The notes: generated from the letters alone by a model not told the origin. Positions 53,975-61,949 are shown, counted from the stretch's first letter. The stretch is DNA of 64,000 bases from Flavobacterium aestivum (GCF_026870175.2 NZ_CP113977.2:868001-932000), one strand, 5' to 3'. Numbers and translations: made by a program.

Positions 53975-55000
53975 ATGAAAATGATAGACAAGATAAAAGA
54001 ATATATTGGTGAAGCACAAGCTTTTTCAACACAAGATACACTAGAGTTAGAGGCTTTTAGAATAAAATTCCTTGGGAGTAAAGGGTTGTTGAAGGATCTT
54101 TTTACAGAATTCAAAAACGTACCTAATGATCAAAAAAAGGAGTTTGGACAAGTAATCAATTTGCTTAAAACATCAGCCGAAGATAAAGTAAAATCTATTC
54201 AGGAAGCCTTAGCGGATAAAGAAGAATCCAAAGGGTTTTATGGAGATTTAACTCGTACGGCAGATCCAGTAATAATTGGTTCGCGTCATCCAATATCTTT
54301 AGTAAAAAATCAAATTATTGATATTTTCTCTAACATAGGTTTCAACGTTTCTGAGGGTCCGGAAATAGAGGACGATTGGCATAATTTTACCGCATTGAAT
54401 TTACCGGAATACCATCCGGCACGTGATATGCAGGATACTTTTTTCATACAGACAAATCCAGATATTTTATTGCGTACGCACACTTCATCTGTGCAAGTGC
54501 GTTATATGGAAAATAATAAACCGCCTATCAGAACCATTTCACCAGGTCGAGTTTTCCGTAATGAAGCAGTATCATCGCGTTCACACTGTATTTTTCACCA
54601 AGTAGAAGGATTATACATTGACAAAGACGTGTCTTTTGCAGACTTGAAACAAACCCTTTTGTATTTTACCAAAGAAATGTTTGGGAAATCAAAAATCCGT
54701 TTGAGACCATCTTACTTCCCATTTACAGAGCCAAGTGCAGAAGTAGATATTTATTGGGGTTTAAAAACCGAAACCGATTATAGAATTACCAAAGGAACAG
54801 GTTGGTTAGAAATTATGGGTTGCGGAATGGTAGATCCTAATGTACTTAAAAATTGTGGTATAAATCCAGACGAGTACAATGGTTTTGCATTCGGAATGGG
54901 AATCGAGCGTATCGCAATGTTATTGTATCAAATAGGGGACATCCGTATGTTTTATGAAAATGACGTACGTTTCTTAGAGCAATTCAAATCTAGCATATAA
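53975..55000 (+). CDS. pheS: Phenylalanyl-tRNA synthetase alpha subunit
   Basis: 341 residues, full length. The N-terminal coiled coil (about 1-85) binds tRNA. The class II catalytic core shows motif 1 near [13 protein letters not shown] [15 protein letters not shown], motif 2 [20 protein letters not shown] and motif 3 [15 protein letters not shown]. It charges tRNA-Phe as an alpha2beta2 enzyme with PheT, which is not in the window. ATG 53975 is used; the second in-frame ATG is at 53981. Confidence 0.97.
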   Translation: MKMIDKIKEYIGEAQAFSTQDTLELEAFRIKFLGSKGLLKDLFTEFKNVPNDQKKEFGQVINLLKTSAEDKVKSIQEALADKEESKGFYGDLTRTADPVIIGSRHPISLVKNQIIDIFSNIGFNVSEGPEIEDDWHNFTALNLPEYHPARDMQDTFFIQTNPDILLRTHTSSVQVRYMENNKPPIRTISPGRVFRNEAVSSRSHCIFHQVEGLYIDKDVSFADLKQTLLYFTKEMFGKSKIRLRPSYFPFTEPSAEVDIYWGLKTETDYRITKGTGWLEIMGCGMVDPNVLKNCGINPDEYNGFAFGMGIERIAMLLYQIGDIRMFYENDVRFLEQFKSSI

Positions 55001-55007
55001 ATTATAA

Positions 55008-55090
55008 GGAGCTATTCCAGCTGTCCACAATATCTTTTATGCCGAACCCCGGCATAAAAGGATATTTGCTCCCATCTGGGCTAGGACATT
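55008..55090. repeat. Flavobacterial REP-like structured repeat
   Basis: GGAGC (55008-55012) pairs with GCTCC (55068-55072) around a strong stem, 55030-55044 with 55050-55065 (core CTTTTATGCCG, one bulged G). TGTCC (55022-55026 region) and CTAGGACA downstream add further pairing. The GGAGCTATTCC...GGGCTAGGAC skeleton looks like a repeat seen between many flavobacterial genes. Confidence 0.65.
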
Positions 55091-55152
55091 CTGTATTCAA
55101 CATATTTAGTTTAGTACACAAACAACAATAAAAAATAATTTTTCCAAAAAGA

Positions 55153-55560
55153 ATGAAATCTGATATTACCATCCCCGAAGTAGAAAATGTATTCCTTGCA
55201 GCCGTTCAGGAATGGAGCGACGATTTTATGGAAAAAGTATGGTATGCCTACTTAATAAATGATAGCGATTTTCAATTAGATAGCGTTATGGTGGTTTCCA
55301 AAGCTTTTGGTACCATTGATGGAGAAATGAAGAAAACCTCTCTTTTGCGTCACGCTTTTATGGAAATTCCAGCTGTTTCGGTAGTGAAAATCGAAATGGT
55401 AGAAAAAAGCTTATTGGTTCTCAACAATGAGTTTATGGTAACCTATTTCATCGGAAACACATTATACGACAAAAAGTTTATTTTCAAAGCAAATAGCATC
55501 AATGAAACAGATGTAGAGGAAGTACCGCTTTTATTTGTTGATGGAGTGATGGTAAAATAA
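55153..55560 (+). CDS. Conserved hypothetical protein, about 135 residues
   Basis: A compact alpha/beta protein with no signal peptide: VWYAYLINDSDFQLDSVMVV, then LLRHAFMEIPAVSVVKIEMV and YFIGNTLYDKKFIFKAN. Relatives in flavobacterial genomes sit beside pheS, and some are mislabelled as PheS fragments; it shares no synthetase motif, so that label would be wrong. Function unknown. It has its own terminator. Confidence 0.75.
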   Translation: MKSDITIPEVENVFLAAVQEWSDDFMEKVWYAYLINDSDFQLDSVMVVSKAFGTIDGEMKKTSLLRHAFMEIPAVSVVKIEMVEKSLLVLNNEFMVTYFIGNTLYDKKFIFKANSINETDVEEVPLLFVDGVMVK

Positions 55561-55577
55561 AGACTTTGATTAATCAT

Positions 55578-55617
55578 AAAAAAAGGCATTTTCTAAATTT
55601 AGAAAATGCCTTTTTTT
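55578..55617. terminator. Perfect 40-base palindromic terminator
   Basis: 55578-55597 and 55598-55617 are exact complements (core GGCATTTTCTAAA), with T-runs on both strands. It separates the convergent 55153 and gpsA genes. Confidence 0.9.
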
Positions 55618-55643
55618 ATAAAGCTATATAGATTATTAATCTC

Positions 55644-56639
55644 TTAATCCAATTCCTCTGTTAGTTTTTTAAACACAGATTTGGCTTCTTTTCCTTCATA
55701 TAAAACAGCGTAAACAGCATCAATAATTGGAGTTTTTGCGCCATAACCTTGATTAAGTTTATAAGCACTTTTTACAGCATAATATCCTTCGGCAACCATA
55801 CTCATTTCCATTTGTGCCGCTTGTACAGTATATCCTTTTCCAATCATATTACCGAACATTCTGTTTCTCGAAAATATAGAATAACCTGTAACCAATAAAT
55901 CGCCCAAATAAGCAGAATCATTGATGTTACGCTTCATTTTATGAACTTTCTTGATGAATTTTTTCATTTCACGAATAGCATTACTCATAATAACCGATTG
56001 GAAATTATCACCATAACCCAATCCATGTGCAATACCCGCAGCAATTGAATAAATATTTTTTAACATCGCAGCATATTCAGTACCAATTATGTCATCAGTA
56101 ATTTTTGCTTTAATGTAATTACCTGATAGATTTTTGGCAACTATAGAGGCTTTGTCTGGATCACCACAAGCAATGGTTAAATAGGAAAGTCTTTCTAAGG
56201 CTACTTCTTCAGCGTGACAAGGACCAGTAATTACTCCAATATTGTAATAAGGGATGTCGTATTTGTAATGAAAATGTTCACCAACAATTAAGCTTGTTTC
56301 TGGAACAATTCCTTTTATGGCAGAAAAAATGACTTTGTCTTTAAGGGAAACCGTTAATTTCTCTAATTCACGATTTAAAAAAGCAGATGGAATAGCGAAT
56401 ATAATGTAGTCTGCGTAAGCAACAGCTTCGTTGATATCATTAGTAAGCTTGAGTTTTTTGTTGTCAAACTCAACAGAGCTTAAATAATTAGGATTGTGTT
56501 TATAGGTTTTAATGTGTTCAATAGCAGCATCATTTCGCATGTACCATGAAATCTCGGAAAGGTTGACACATAACATTTTTGCGATAGCGGTTGCCCAACT
56601 TCCGCCACCAATTACTGCAAATTTTAAATTTTCGGCCAT
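55644..56639 (-). CDS. gpsA: NAD(P)-dependent glycerol-3-phosphate dehydrogenase
   Basis: 331 residues from ATG 56639; the longer frame starts at a TTG that lies in the promoter. The Rossmann motif is GGGSWATAIAKML near residue 12, the catalytic region is GTEYAAMLKNIYSIAAGIAHGLGYGDN, with the lysine in LKN. It makes sn-glycerol-3-phosphate from dihydroxyacetone phosphate for phospholipid synthesis. Single gene. Confidence 0.95.
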   Translation of the reverse strand: MAENLKFAVIGGGSWATAIAKMLCVNLSEISWYMRNDAAIEHIKTYKHNPNYLSSVEFDNKKLKLTNDINEAVAYADYIIFAIPSAFLNRELEKLTVSLKDKVIFSAIKGIVPETSLIVGEHFHYKYDIPYYNIGVITGPCHAEEVALERLSYLTIACGDPDKASIVAKNLSGNYIKAKITDDIIGTEYAAMLKNIYSIAAGIAHGLGYGDNFQSVIMSNAIREMKKFIKKVHKMKRNINDSAYLGDLLVTGYSIFSRNRMFGNMIGKGYTVQAAQMEMSMVAEGYYAVKSAYKLNQGYGAKTPIIDAVYAVLYEGKEAKSVFKKLTEELD

Positions 56640-56657
56640 TTTTTTATTTAATTTAAT

Positions 56658-56665
56658 CAAAAGTA
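56658..56665 (-). promoter_or_regulatory. Promoter -7 element of gpsA
   Basis: Minus-strand TACTTTTG, full match, 18 bases before ATG 56639. It includes the TTG of the longer frame, which rules that start out. Confidence 0.6.
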
Positions 56666-56878
56666 CTTATAAAAATGGCAATAATGCAAATTAATTTTAA
56701 TAACAACATCATATTTTGTGGGACTTTAAGAGGTAATAAAAAAATATAATTCAAAAACAGTTTATTTTTTGATTTTTATGCAATATATTTTGACTAGTTA
56801 CGTTGTAATTCTCTGTAGTTAAATAATTTATAAGTTTAATATGTATATTGAATTAGTTAGTTTTGTTTTAGTACTTTG

Positions 56879-56917
56879 AAAAGGCGTTCCTAGTTGGTTA
56901 ATAGAACGCCTTTTTTT
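56879..56917 (+). terminator. Orphan terminator in the gpsA-nrtR gap
   Basis: AAAAGGCGTTC (56879-56889) pairs with 56904-56914, followed by a T7 run on the plus strand. No plus-strand gene lies upstream, since gpsA runs the other way. The stretch 56666-56878 holds only ORFs of up to 24 codons and no clear full -7/-33 pair, so the terminated transcript is unknown. Confidence 0.75.
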
Positions 56918-56971
56918 ATTTCTAATCTTCTCAGTTAGTAACTTATCGTTACAATTTTTTTTCCTTTTTCT

Positions 56972-56989
56972 AAAGTAAAATTTTACTTT
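56972..56989. promoter_or_regulatory. 18-base perfect palindrome upstream of nrtR
   Basis: AAAGTAAAATTTTACTTT reads the same on both strands. It is about 40 bases before the nrtR -7 element, where an upstream activator or a second repressor could bind. AT-rich palindromes can arise by chance. Confidence 0.35.
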
Positions 56990-57028
56990 TCTTACAAGGC
57001 TTTCCAATTTCTTTTTCAAAACTATTTT

Positions 57029-57052
57029 TATATTTGTGTATATCTTACGCAT
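57029..57052 (+). promoter_or_regulatory. nrtR promoter with NrtR-type operator
   Basis: TATATTTG (57029-57036) is a perfect -7 element. Laid over it is TTGTGT-7-ACGCAT (57034-57052), a nearly symmetric 6-7-6 inverted repeat. The same layout stands before the downstream operon (57791-57815). Binding would cover the start site. The GTG at 57036 that opens the longer frame lies inside this element and is not a start codon. Confidence 0.72.
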
Positions 57053-57059
57053 TTATAAA

Positions 57060-57752
57060 ATGAGCGAAAATCAAAATATCAGAGTTGCGGTTGATGCTAT
57101 AGTTTTTGGTTACCAGAATAATCAGCTATATGTATTGTTAATTCAGCAAAAATTCGGGACACAAGAATCGTATTGGGCATTGCCTGGTGGCTTGGTGAAA
57201 AATGATGAGTCTTTGCAAGATGCGGTAAAAAGAGAATTGAAAGAAGAAACCAATATTGCAGTTAATTATTTTGAACAACTGTTTACCTTCGGGGATGATG
57301 TATTTCGTGATCCAAGAAACCGTGTTATTTCGGTAGCTTATTTTGCTTTAGTCGATCCTTCAAAATTAAAAATCAAAGCCGATTCAGATGCCGAAAATGT
57401 TCAATGGTTCAAGATTGGTGAAATTCCAGCTTTAGCATTTGATCATACAATAATCGTAACCAAAGCTATCGAACGCTTAAAAGCAAAACTCACCTATGAA
57501 CCTATAGGATTTGATTTGTTGCCAAAAGAGTTTTTGTTCTCAGAACTTGAAAATCTATACTGCACCATTTTAGAAAAAGAAATCGATCGCAGAAACTTTA
57601 GAAAAAAAATAATAAGTTTCGAAATCATTGAAGAAACCGATCGTTTTTCTCCCATAAAAAGCGGAAGGCCTGCAAAATTATTTAAGTTTAATAAGCAGAA
57701 ATACAATGCTTTATTAAAGAAAGGATTTCACTTTGAAATAAAGTTTGCGTAA
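57060..57752 (+). CDS. nrtR: NrtR-type transcriptional regulator (Nudix domain plus winged helix)
   Basis: 230 residues from ATG 57060. The N-terminal Nudix domain has a nearly complete box: GLVKNDESLQDAVKRELKEE (final G of the consensus is N), so it may still bind or slowly cleave an ADP-ribose-like ligand. The C-terminal 85 residues form the winged helix of the family, ending SGRPAKLFKFNKQKY. NrtR represses NAD genes and is released by ADP-ribose or related metabolites. The matching operators before itself and before the prs-like gene point to autoregulation and control of the operon that starts 74 bases downstream. Confidence 0.9.
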   Translation: MSENQNIRVAVDAIVFGYQNNQLYVLLIQQKFGTQESYWALPGGLVKNDESLQDAVKRELKEETNIAVNYFEQLFTFGDDVFRDPRNRVISVAYFALVDPSKLKIKADSDAENVQWFKIGEIPALAFDHTIIVTKAIERLKAKLTYEPIGFDLLPKEFLFSELENLYCTILEKEIDRRNFRKKIISFEIIEETDRFSPIKSGRPAKLFKFNKQKYNALLKKGFHFEIKFA

Positions 57753-57790
57753 TTTTTACACAAAATAATTGTTCGTTAAAAATTAATATC

Positions 57791-57815
57791 TATATTTGCG
57801 TATAATTAACGCAAA
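57791..57815 (+). promoter_or_regulatory. Promoter and NrtR operator of the NAD/ADP-ribose operon
   Basis: TATATTTG (57791-57798) overlaps TTTGCGT-7-ACGCAAA (57795-57815), a perfect inverted repeat with 7-base arms and a 7-base spacer (ATAATTA). The layout equals that before nrtR, with only small changes in the arms. The start site would fall inside the palindrome, 12-30 bases before the ATG. This is the clearest operator in the window. Confidence 0.8.
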
Positions 57816-57826
57816 ATCAAAAAAAC

Positions 57827-58660
57827 ATGATACTAAATCTAGACCCAAAATTCAAACCATTTACTACAGAGGAAGAAATCATTTATCAAAGCTTTACTTT
57901 TTCAGGAGGAGAACCTCATATCAAAATCAATCCTGATTTTGATGTAAACCAACCCATAACTATCACTCATAGATTAAATTCATTTAATGATTTAGGTATG
58001 TTGTGTGTCACAGTTGATGCACTTAGAAGGATGGATGTAAAAAATATTAACCTTTTTATTCCTTATTATCCAGCAGCTAGACAAGATAGGGTTATGATAA
58101 AGGGAGAGGCACTATCCGTAAAAGTATATGCAGATATTATCAACTCAATGCAATTGAATAAAGTATTTGTATTTGATGCACACTCAGAAGTTACGCCAGC
58201 ATTGGTAAACAATTGCGAGGTGATTCCGAATCATACTTTTATTGCAGAAGTTATAAAAGCAATTGGAAATGATGTAAAATTAATTTCTCCAGACGGAGGC
58301 GCTTTAAAGAAAATTTATAAAGTTTCAGAATTTCTAGGAGGAGTTGAAGTAGTAGAATGCAGTAAAAGCCGAGATGTAAAAACGGGTAAGTTATCAGGTT
58401 TTAAAGTTTATAATGATGATTTACAAGGAGCAGATTGTTTGATCGTAGATGACATTTGTGATGGAGGAGGAACTTTTGTGGGTCTTGCAGAAGAACTTAA
58501 AAACAAGAATGCTGGAAAGTTGTATTTGGCGGTAAGCCATGGGATTTTCAACAAAGGATTTGCTGTTTTGGACTGTTTCGAAAAAATATTTACCACCAAT
58601 TCATTTAAAGATTTTGAAGGAGAGAGTGTTGAAGTTATAGGATTAAATCAATTGATATGA
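57827..58660 (+). CDS. Short PRPP-synthetase-like pyrophosphokinase of the NAD operon
   Basis: 277 residues, about 35 fewer than a housekeeping Prs. ATP-site elements are kept: RQDR (85-88) in YYPAARQDRV and H119 in FDAHSEVTPA. The phosphoribosyl loop is D208-D-I-C-D-G-G-G-T216, whereas ordinary Prs has DTGGT or DTCGT; the first Thr that contacts the 5'-phosphate is a Gly. It could make PRPP for the Nampt encoded by the last gene, or, as in phage NARP1 Adps enzymes, transfer pyrophosphate to ADP-ribose. Its stop overlaps the next ATG (ATGA). Family firm, substrate open. Confidence 0.88.
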   Translation: MILNLDPKFKPFTTEEEIIYQSFTFSGGEPHIKINPDFDVNQPITITHRLNSFNDLGMLCVTVDALRRMDVKNINLFIPYYPAARQDRVMIKGEALSVKVYADIINSMQLNKVFVFDAHSEVTPALVNNCEVIPNHTFIAEVIKAIGNDVKLISPDGGALKKIYKVSEFLGGVEVVECSKSRDVKTGKLSGFKVYNDDLQGADCLIVDDICDGGGTFVGLAEELKNKNAGKLYLAVSHGIFNKGFAVLDCFEKIFTTNSFKDFEGESVEVIGLNQLI

Positions 58661-59205
58661 AGTACAGTTTAGAAAAATTAGTAGCTTCAAATAGCGAAAA
58701 AAAATATCTTTTCTTTTGGGGACACCAACCATCAAAAGATGGAATTGTAACCAAAACCTGTTTAAGTCAATGGTCGATTAGTCCATTTGAAGTAGAGGGT
58801 ATTACCTATAAAACCGCTGAGCATTGGATGATGGCTAAAAAAGCAGAATTGTTTAATGATGAAGAAATTTTAGAAAGAATTATTCAAGCGGATTCTCCAG
58901 CGGAAGCCAAAAAATTAGGAAGAGAAGTAAAGAATTATGTTGACTCAACTTGGTTAGCAAATCGATATGAAATAGTAAAGCAAGGTAATTTTCATAAGTT
59001 TAATCAAAATTTAGATTTAAAAGAGTTTCTTATTAATACCAATGATAGAATTTTGGTAGAAGCCAGTCCAGTTGATCCTATTTGGGGAATAGGAATGGCA
59101 AGTGATCATAGAGACATTTATAATCCTGAAAAGTGGAACGGACTAAATTTATTAGGTTTTGCTTTGATGGAAGCTAGGGATGAATTAAGAGAAATAAAAA
59201 TTTAG
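58657..59205 (+). CDS. NADAR-family ADP-ribose glycosidase (YbiA-like)
   Basis: 182 residues, the size of the family. Core motifs: FFWGHQPSKDG (19-29), YKTAEHWMMAKKAELF (51-66), AKKLGREV and LVEASPVDPIWGIG (about 128-141). NADAR proteins cleave N-glycosidic bonds of ADP-ribose, notably removing ADP-ribose from guanine in DNA, and YbiA acts on riboflavin intermediates. In an NrtR operon the ADP-ribose role is the better fit. It overlaps the prs-like gene by four bases and precedes the macro gene by three, so it is translated with them. Confidence 0.88.
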   Translation: MKYSLEKLVASNSEKKYLFFWGHQPSKDGIVTKTCLSQWSISPFEVEGITYKTAEHWMMAKKAELFNDEEILERIIQADSPAEAKKLGREVKNYVDSTWLANRYEIVKQGNFHKFNQNLDLKEFLINTNDRILVEASPVDPIWGIGMASDHRDIYNPEKWNGLNLLGFALMEARDELREIKI

Positions 59206-59208
59206 AAA

Positions 59209-59715
59209 ATGGAAATTACATTAGTTCGAGGGGATATAACAAAAATGAATACTGAAGCAATAGTCAATGCTGCAAATACTTCATTACTTGGAGGTGGTGG
59301 AGTTGATGGGGCAATTCATAGAGCTGGCGGTAAACAAATTTTGGAGGAATGTATTGTTATTCGTAATAGACAAGGAGGTTGTAAAGTGGGAGAAGCAGTT
59401 ATCACTTCAGGAGGAAATCTTCCGGCAAAATTTGTAATTCATACAGTTGGTCCCGTTTGGAATAATGGTACAAACAATGAAGAGGAATTATTAAGAGATT
59501 GTTACATTAATAGTTTAGAATTAGCAATACAACACAATATCAAAACCATTGCATTCCCTAATATAAGTACTGGAATTTATGGGTTTCCAAAGGCAAAAGC
59601 TGCTAAGATTGCTATTGAAACAGTTTCTGCTTTTAAAGATAAAGACAAATTAGAAAATGTATTTTTTATTTGTTTTGATGATGAGAATTTTAATATATAT
59701 AACGAATTAATATAA
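59209..59715 (+). CDS. MacroD-type macrodomain ADP-ribosyl hydrolase
   Basis: 168 residues, a single macrodomain. The ADP-ribose site is complete: [20 protein letters not shown] (19-38), [22 protein letters not shown] and the [17 protein letters not shown] loop, all in the MacroD/YmdB form. These enzymes remove ADP-ribose from acidic residues and hydrolyse O-acetyl-ADP-ribose or ADP-ribose-1''-phosphate. It lies between the NADAR and Nampt genes with gaps of three and four bases, so it is part of one transcript. Confidence 0.93.
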   Translation: MEITLVRGDITKMNTEAIVNAANTSLLGGGGVDGAIHRAGGKQILEECIVIRNRQGGCKVGEAVITSGGNLPAKFVIHTVGPVWNNGTNNEEELLRDCYINSLELAIQHNIKTIAFPNISTGIYGFPKAKAAKIAIETVSAFKDKDKLENVFFICFDDENFNIYNELI

Positions 59716-59719
59716 AAAT

Positions 59720-61192
59720 ATGAACCCACTATTATTAACAGACGGTTACAAAGTTGACCACAAAAGACAATACCCAAACGGAACAACGTTAGTATATTCT
59801 AATTGGACTCCAAGAAAATCAAGGATAGAAGGTATTGACGAGGTCGTTTTCTTCGGATTACAATATTTCCTTAAAAAATATATTATACAAGATTTTGATT
59901 TACACTTTTTCAAACAGCCAAAAGAGGCAGTGGTAAAAAAATATGCTCGTAGAATCAATAATTATTTGGGAGAAAATCAAGTGGGCACAAAACACATAGA
60001 AGATCTACACGATTTAGGATATATCCCGATGGTGTTCAAAGCCTTGCCAGAAGGAGTTAGTGTGCCTGTTCGAGTACCAATGTTTACGATGTACAATACG
60101 ATTCCAGAGTTCTTTTGGTTAACGAATTATTTCGAAACCTTGCTTTCAGCAGTAATTTGGTTGCCATGTAATTCGGCTACAATTGCAAAAGAATATAGAA
60201 AAGTATTGGACAAATATGCTGAAGAAACTTCTTCAATGCCAGAATTTGTTGATTGGCAAGGACACGATTTCTCTATGCGAGGAATGGGTGGTATAGAGGC
60301 AGCAATAACATCTGCAGCTGGACACTTATTGAGCTTTACAGGTTCAGATACGATTCCATCAATTGATTTTTTTGAAGAATATTACAACGCCAATTCAGAT
60401 ACCGAATTAATAGCTGGTTCAGTTGCAGCAACAGAACATTCTGTAATGTGTATGGGTACAACCGAAGGTGAGTACGAAACTTTCAAAAGATTAATTTGTG
60501 AGGTATATCCAAAAGGAATTGTTTCTATCGTTTCTGATACTTGGGATTTATGGAAGGTACTAACAGATTATTTACCTCGATTAAAAGAAGAAATAGTTTC
60601 CAGAGAAGGGAAAGTAGTGGTTCGTCCGGATAGTGGAGATCCTGTTGATATTATTTGTGGTAATCCAAACGGAAAAACAGAACAAGAGAAGAAAGGGGTA
60701 ATCGAATTGCTTTGGGATGTTTTCGGAGGTAATGTAAATGCAAAAGGATACAAAGAATTAGCACCACAAATTGGAGCAATTTACGGAGACAGTATTACCG
60801 TAGCAAGAGCAACTGCTATTTGTGAACGATTAAAAGCTAAAGGTTTTGCATCTACGAATGTGGTTCTTGGAATTGGGTCATTTACGTATCAATACAATAC
60901 AAGAGACACTTTTGGATTTGCGATGAAAGCAACTTACGGAGAAGTAAATGGAGAAGGAAGAGCCATTTTTAAAGATCCTATTACTGATGATGGTACGAAA
61001 AAATCTGCTAAAGGATTAATGAAAATTGAATTAGTAGATGGTCAATATACTTTAACAGATCAGGTCTCTTGGGAAGAAGAACAAAAAGGTGAGTTAAAAG
61101 AAGTTTTTAGAGACGGAAAACTTTTAATAGACCAAACGTTGTCTGAAATAAGAAACAATGTAAAAATTTCAGAACCACAACTTAGTATATAA
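59720..61192 (+). CDS. nadV: Nicotinamide phosphoribosyltransferase-like enzyme (NadV/Nampt)
   Basis: 490 residues, the Nampt length. Human-type catalytic residues are all found: Y10, F184 and R187 around the nicotinamide, D210 in FTGSDTIPS, H240 in ATEHSVMC, R302 and D304 in VVVRPDSGDP. The loop GIGSFTYQYNTRD is the bacterial NadV form and differs from the human phosphate loop. It would make NMN from nicotinamide and PRPP; the NARP1 counterpart Namat makes NAD from nicotinamide and ADP-ribose-pyrophosphate. No pnuC or nadM lies in the operon; nadD lies next to it convergently. Ends at a strong terminator. Confidence 0.92.
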   Translation: MNPLLLTDGYKVDHKRQYPNGTTLVYSNWTPRKSRIEGIDEVVFFGLQYFLKKYIIQDFDLHFFKQPKEAVVKKYARRINNYLGENQVGTKHIEDLHDLGYIPMVFKALPEGVSVPVRVPMFTMYNTIPEFFWLTNYFETLLSAVIWLPCNSATIAKEYRKVLDKYAEETSSMPEFVDWQGHDFSMRGMGGIEAAITSAAGHLLSFTGSDTIPSIDFFEEYYNANSDTELIAGSVAATEHSVMCMGTTEGEYETFKRLICEVYPKGIVSIVSDTWDLWKVLTDYLPRLKEEIVSREGKVVVRPDSGDPVDIICGNPNGKTEQEKKGVIELLWDVFGGNVNAKGYKELAPQIGAIYGDSITVARATAICERLKAKGFASTNVVLGIGSFTYQYNTRDTFGFAMKATYGEVNGEGRAIFKDPITDDGTKKSAKGLMKIELVDGQYTLTDQVSWEEEQKGELKEVFRDGKLLIDQTLSEIRNNVKISEPQLSI

Positions 61193-61198
61193 AAATAG

Positions 61199-61229
61199 AA
61201 AAGCCTAAATGAAAATTTAGGCTTTTTTT
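61199..61229. terminator. Terminator of the NAD/ADP-ribose operon
   Basis: A perfect 12-bp stem, 61199-61210 with 61215-61226 (core GCCTAAAT), GAAA loop, T-run after. It also lies at the end of the convergent nadD gene. Confidence 0.92.
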
Positions 61230-61245
61230 ATTTTTAGAAATGATT

Positions 61246-61857
61246 TTACTTCTTGTAAAAGTTATTATGATCTATATACTCCCAAACTTTATGTGGTAAT
61301 AATGGCTGAACATTCTTGCCTTCTTTGATATTGTCACGAATAAAAGTCGAAGATATTTCTACTACGGGTGCGTCTATCAAATGGATTTTTGGGTGATTTT
61401 TGAACATTAAATTTTGCTGCGCCAGTTCGCCTTTCAGGCTCGTGTCAATTTCCGTAGAGATTCTGGGATAGACATAAATGGCATGATGTTCCAAAATGGC
61501 TTCGTAATTTTTCCATTTGTGCAACGACTTTAAGTTGTCTTCACCCATGATTAAAGAGAACTCATGATTAGGATATTTTTCCTGTAAATGAACCAGAGTA
61601 TTGACTGTGTAATTGGGTTGGTCTAACTTAAATTCAATATCCGAAGGTTTGATTTTAGGGAAATCCTCGGCGGCAAGATGTACCATTTGCAAACGGTGGT
61701 AATCATCGAGCAGGCTGCTTTTCTTTTTGAGAGGATTGTGTGGTGTAACGACCATCCAAACCTGATCCAAATCAGAATGCTCCGCCATATGATTGGCAAT
61801 GATAAGATGACCAACATGTATGGGGTTAAACGTTCCGAAATATAAACCTATTTTCAT
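61246..61857 (-). CDS. nadD: Nicotinate-nucleotide adenylyltransferase
   Basis: 203 residues. The nucleotidyl-transferase signature is GTFNPIHVGHL with H14-V-G-H17, and the late motif is SSTFIRDN. NadD turns nicotinate or nicotinamide mononucleotide plus ATP into the dinucleotide, so it would complete NMN to NAD if it accepts NMN. It faces the NadV operon across a shared terminator, so the two units are convergent, not co-transcribed. The gene is downstream of gmk in the same direction. Confidence 0.95.
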   Translation of the reverse strand: MKIGLYFGTFNPIHVGHLIIANHMAEHSDLDQVWMVVTPHNPLKKKSSLLDDYHRLQMVHLAAEDFPKIKPSDIEFKLDQPNYTVNTLVHLQEKYPNHEFSLIMGEDNLKSLHKWKNYEAILEHHAIYVYPRISTEIDTSLKGELAQQNLMFKNHPKIHLIDAPVVEISSTFIRDNIKEGKNVQPLLPHKVWEYIDHNNFYKK

Positions 61858-61949
61858 GGATTTAATTAAAAGATTTAAAAATAGAAGGATTTAAAAATTA
61901 AAGTCACTTTTTGTAATTTTTCAATTTTTAAATCCTTCTATTTTTTAAT
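61858..61949. repeat. Dispersed AT-rich palindromic repeat, copy 2 (between gmk and nadD)
   Basis: A perfect 23-bp inverted repeat, 61877-61899 with 61923-61945 (core ATAGAAGGATTTAAAAA), around a CACTTT-containing loop. The order of words AAAGATTTAAAAAT, GAAGGATTTAAA, CACTTT and GTAAT matches the copy at 6664-6765. Confidence 0.75.

Noticed and set aside
57036..57059. GTG-initiated extension of nrtR by eight residues
   Set aside because: The GTG lies inside the -7 element and operator, before the likely transcription start; ATG 57060 starts the conserved protein.
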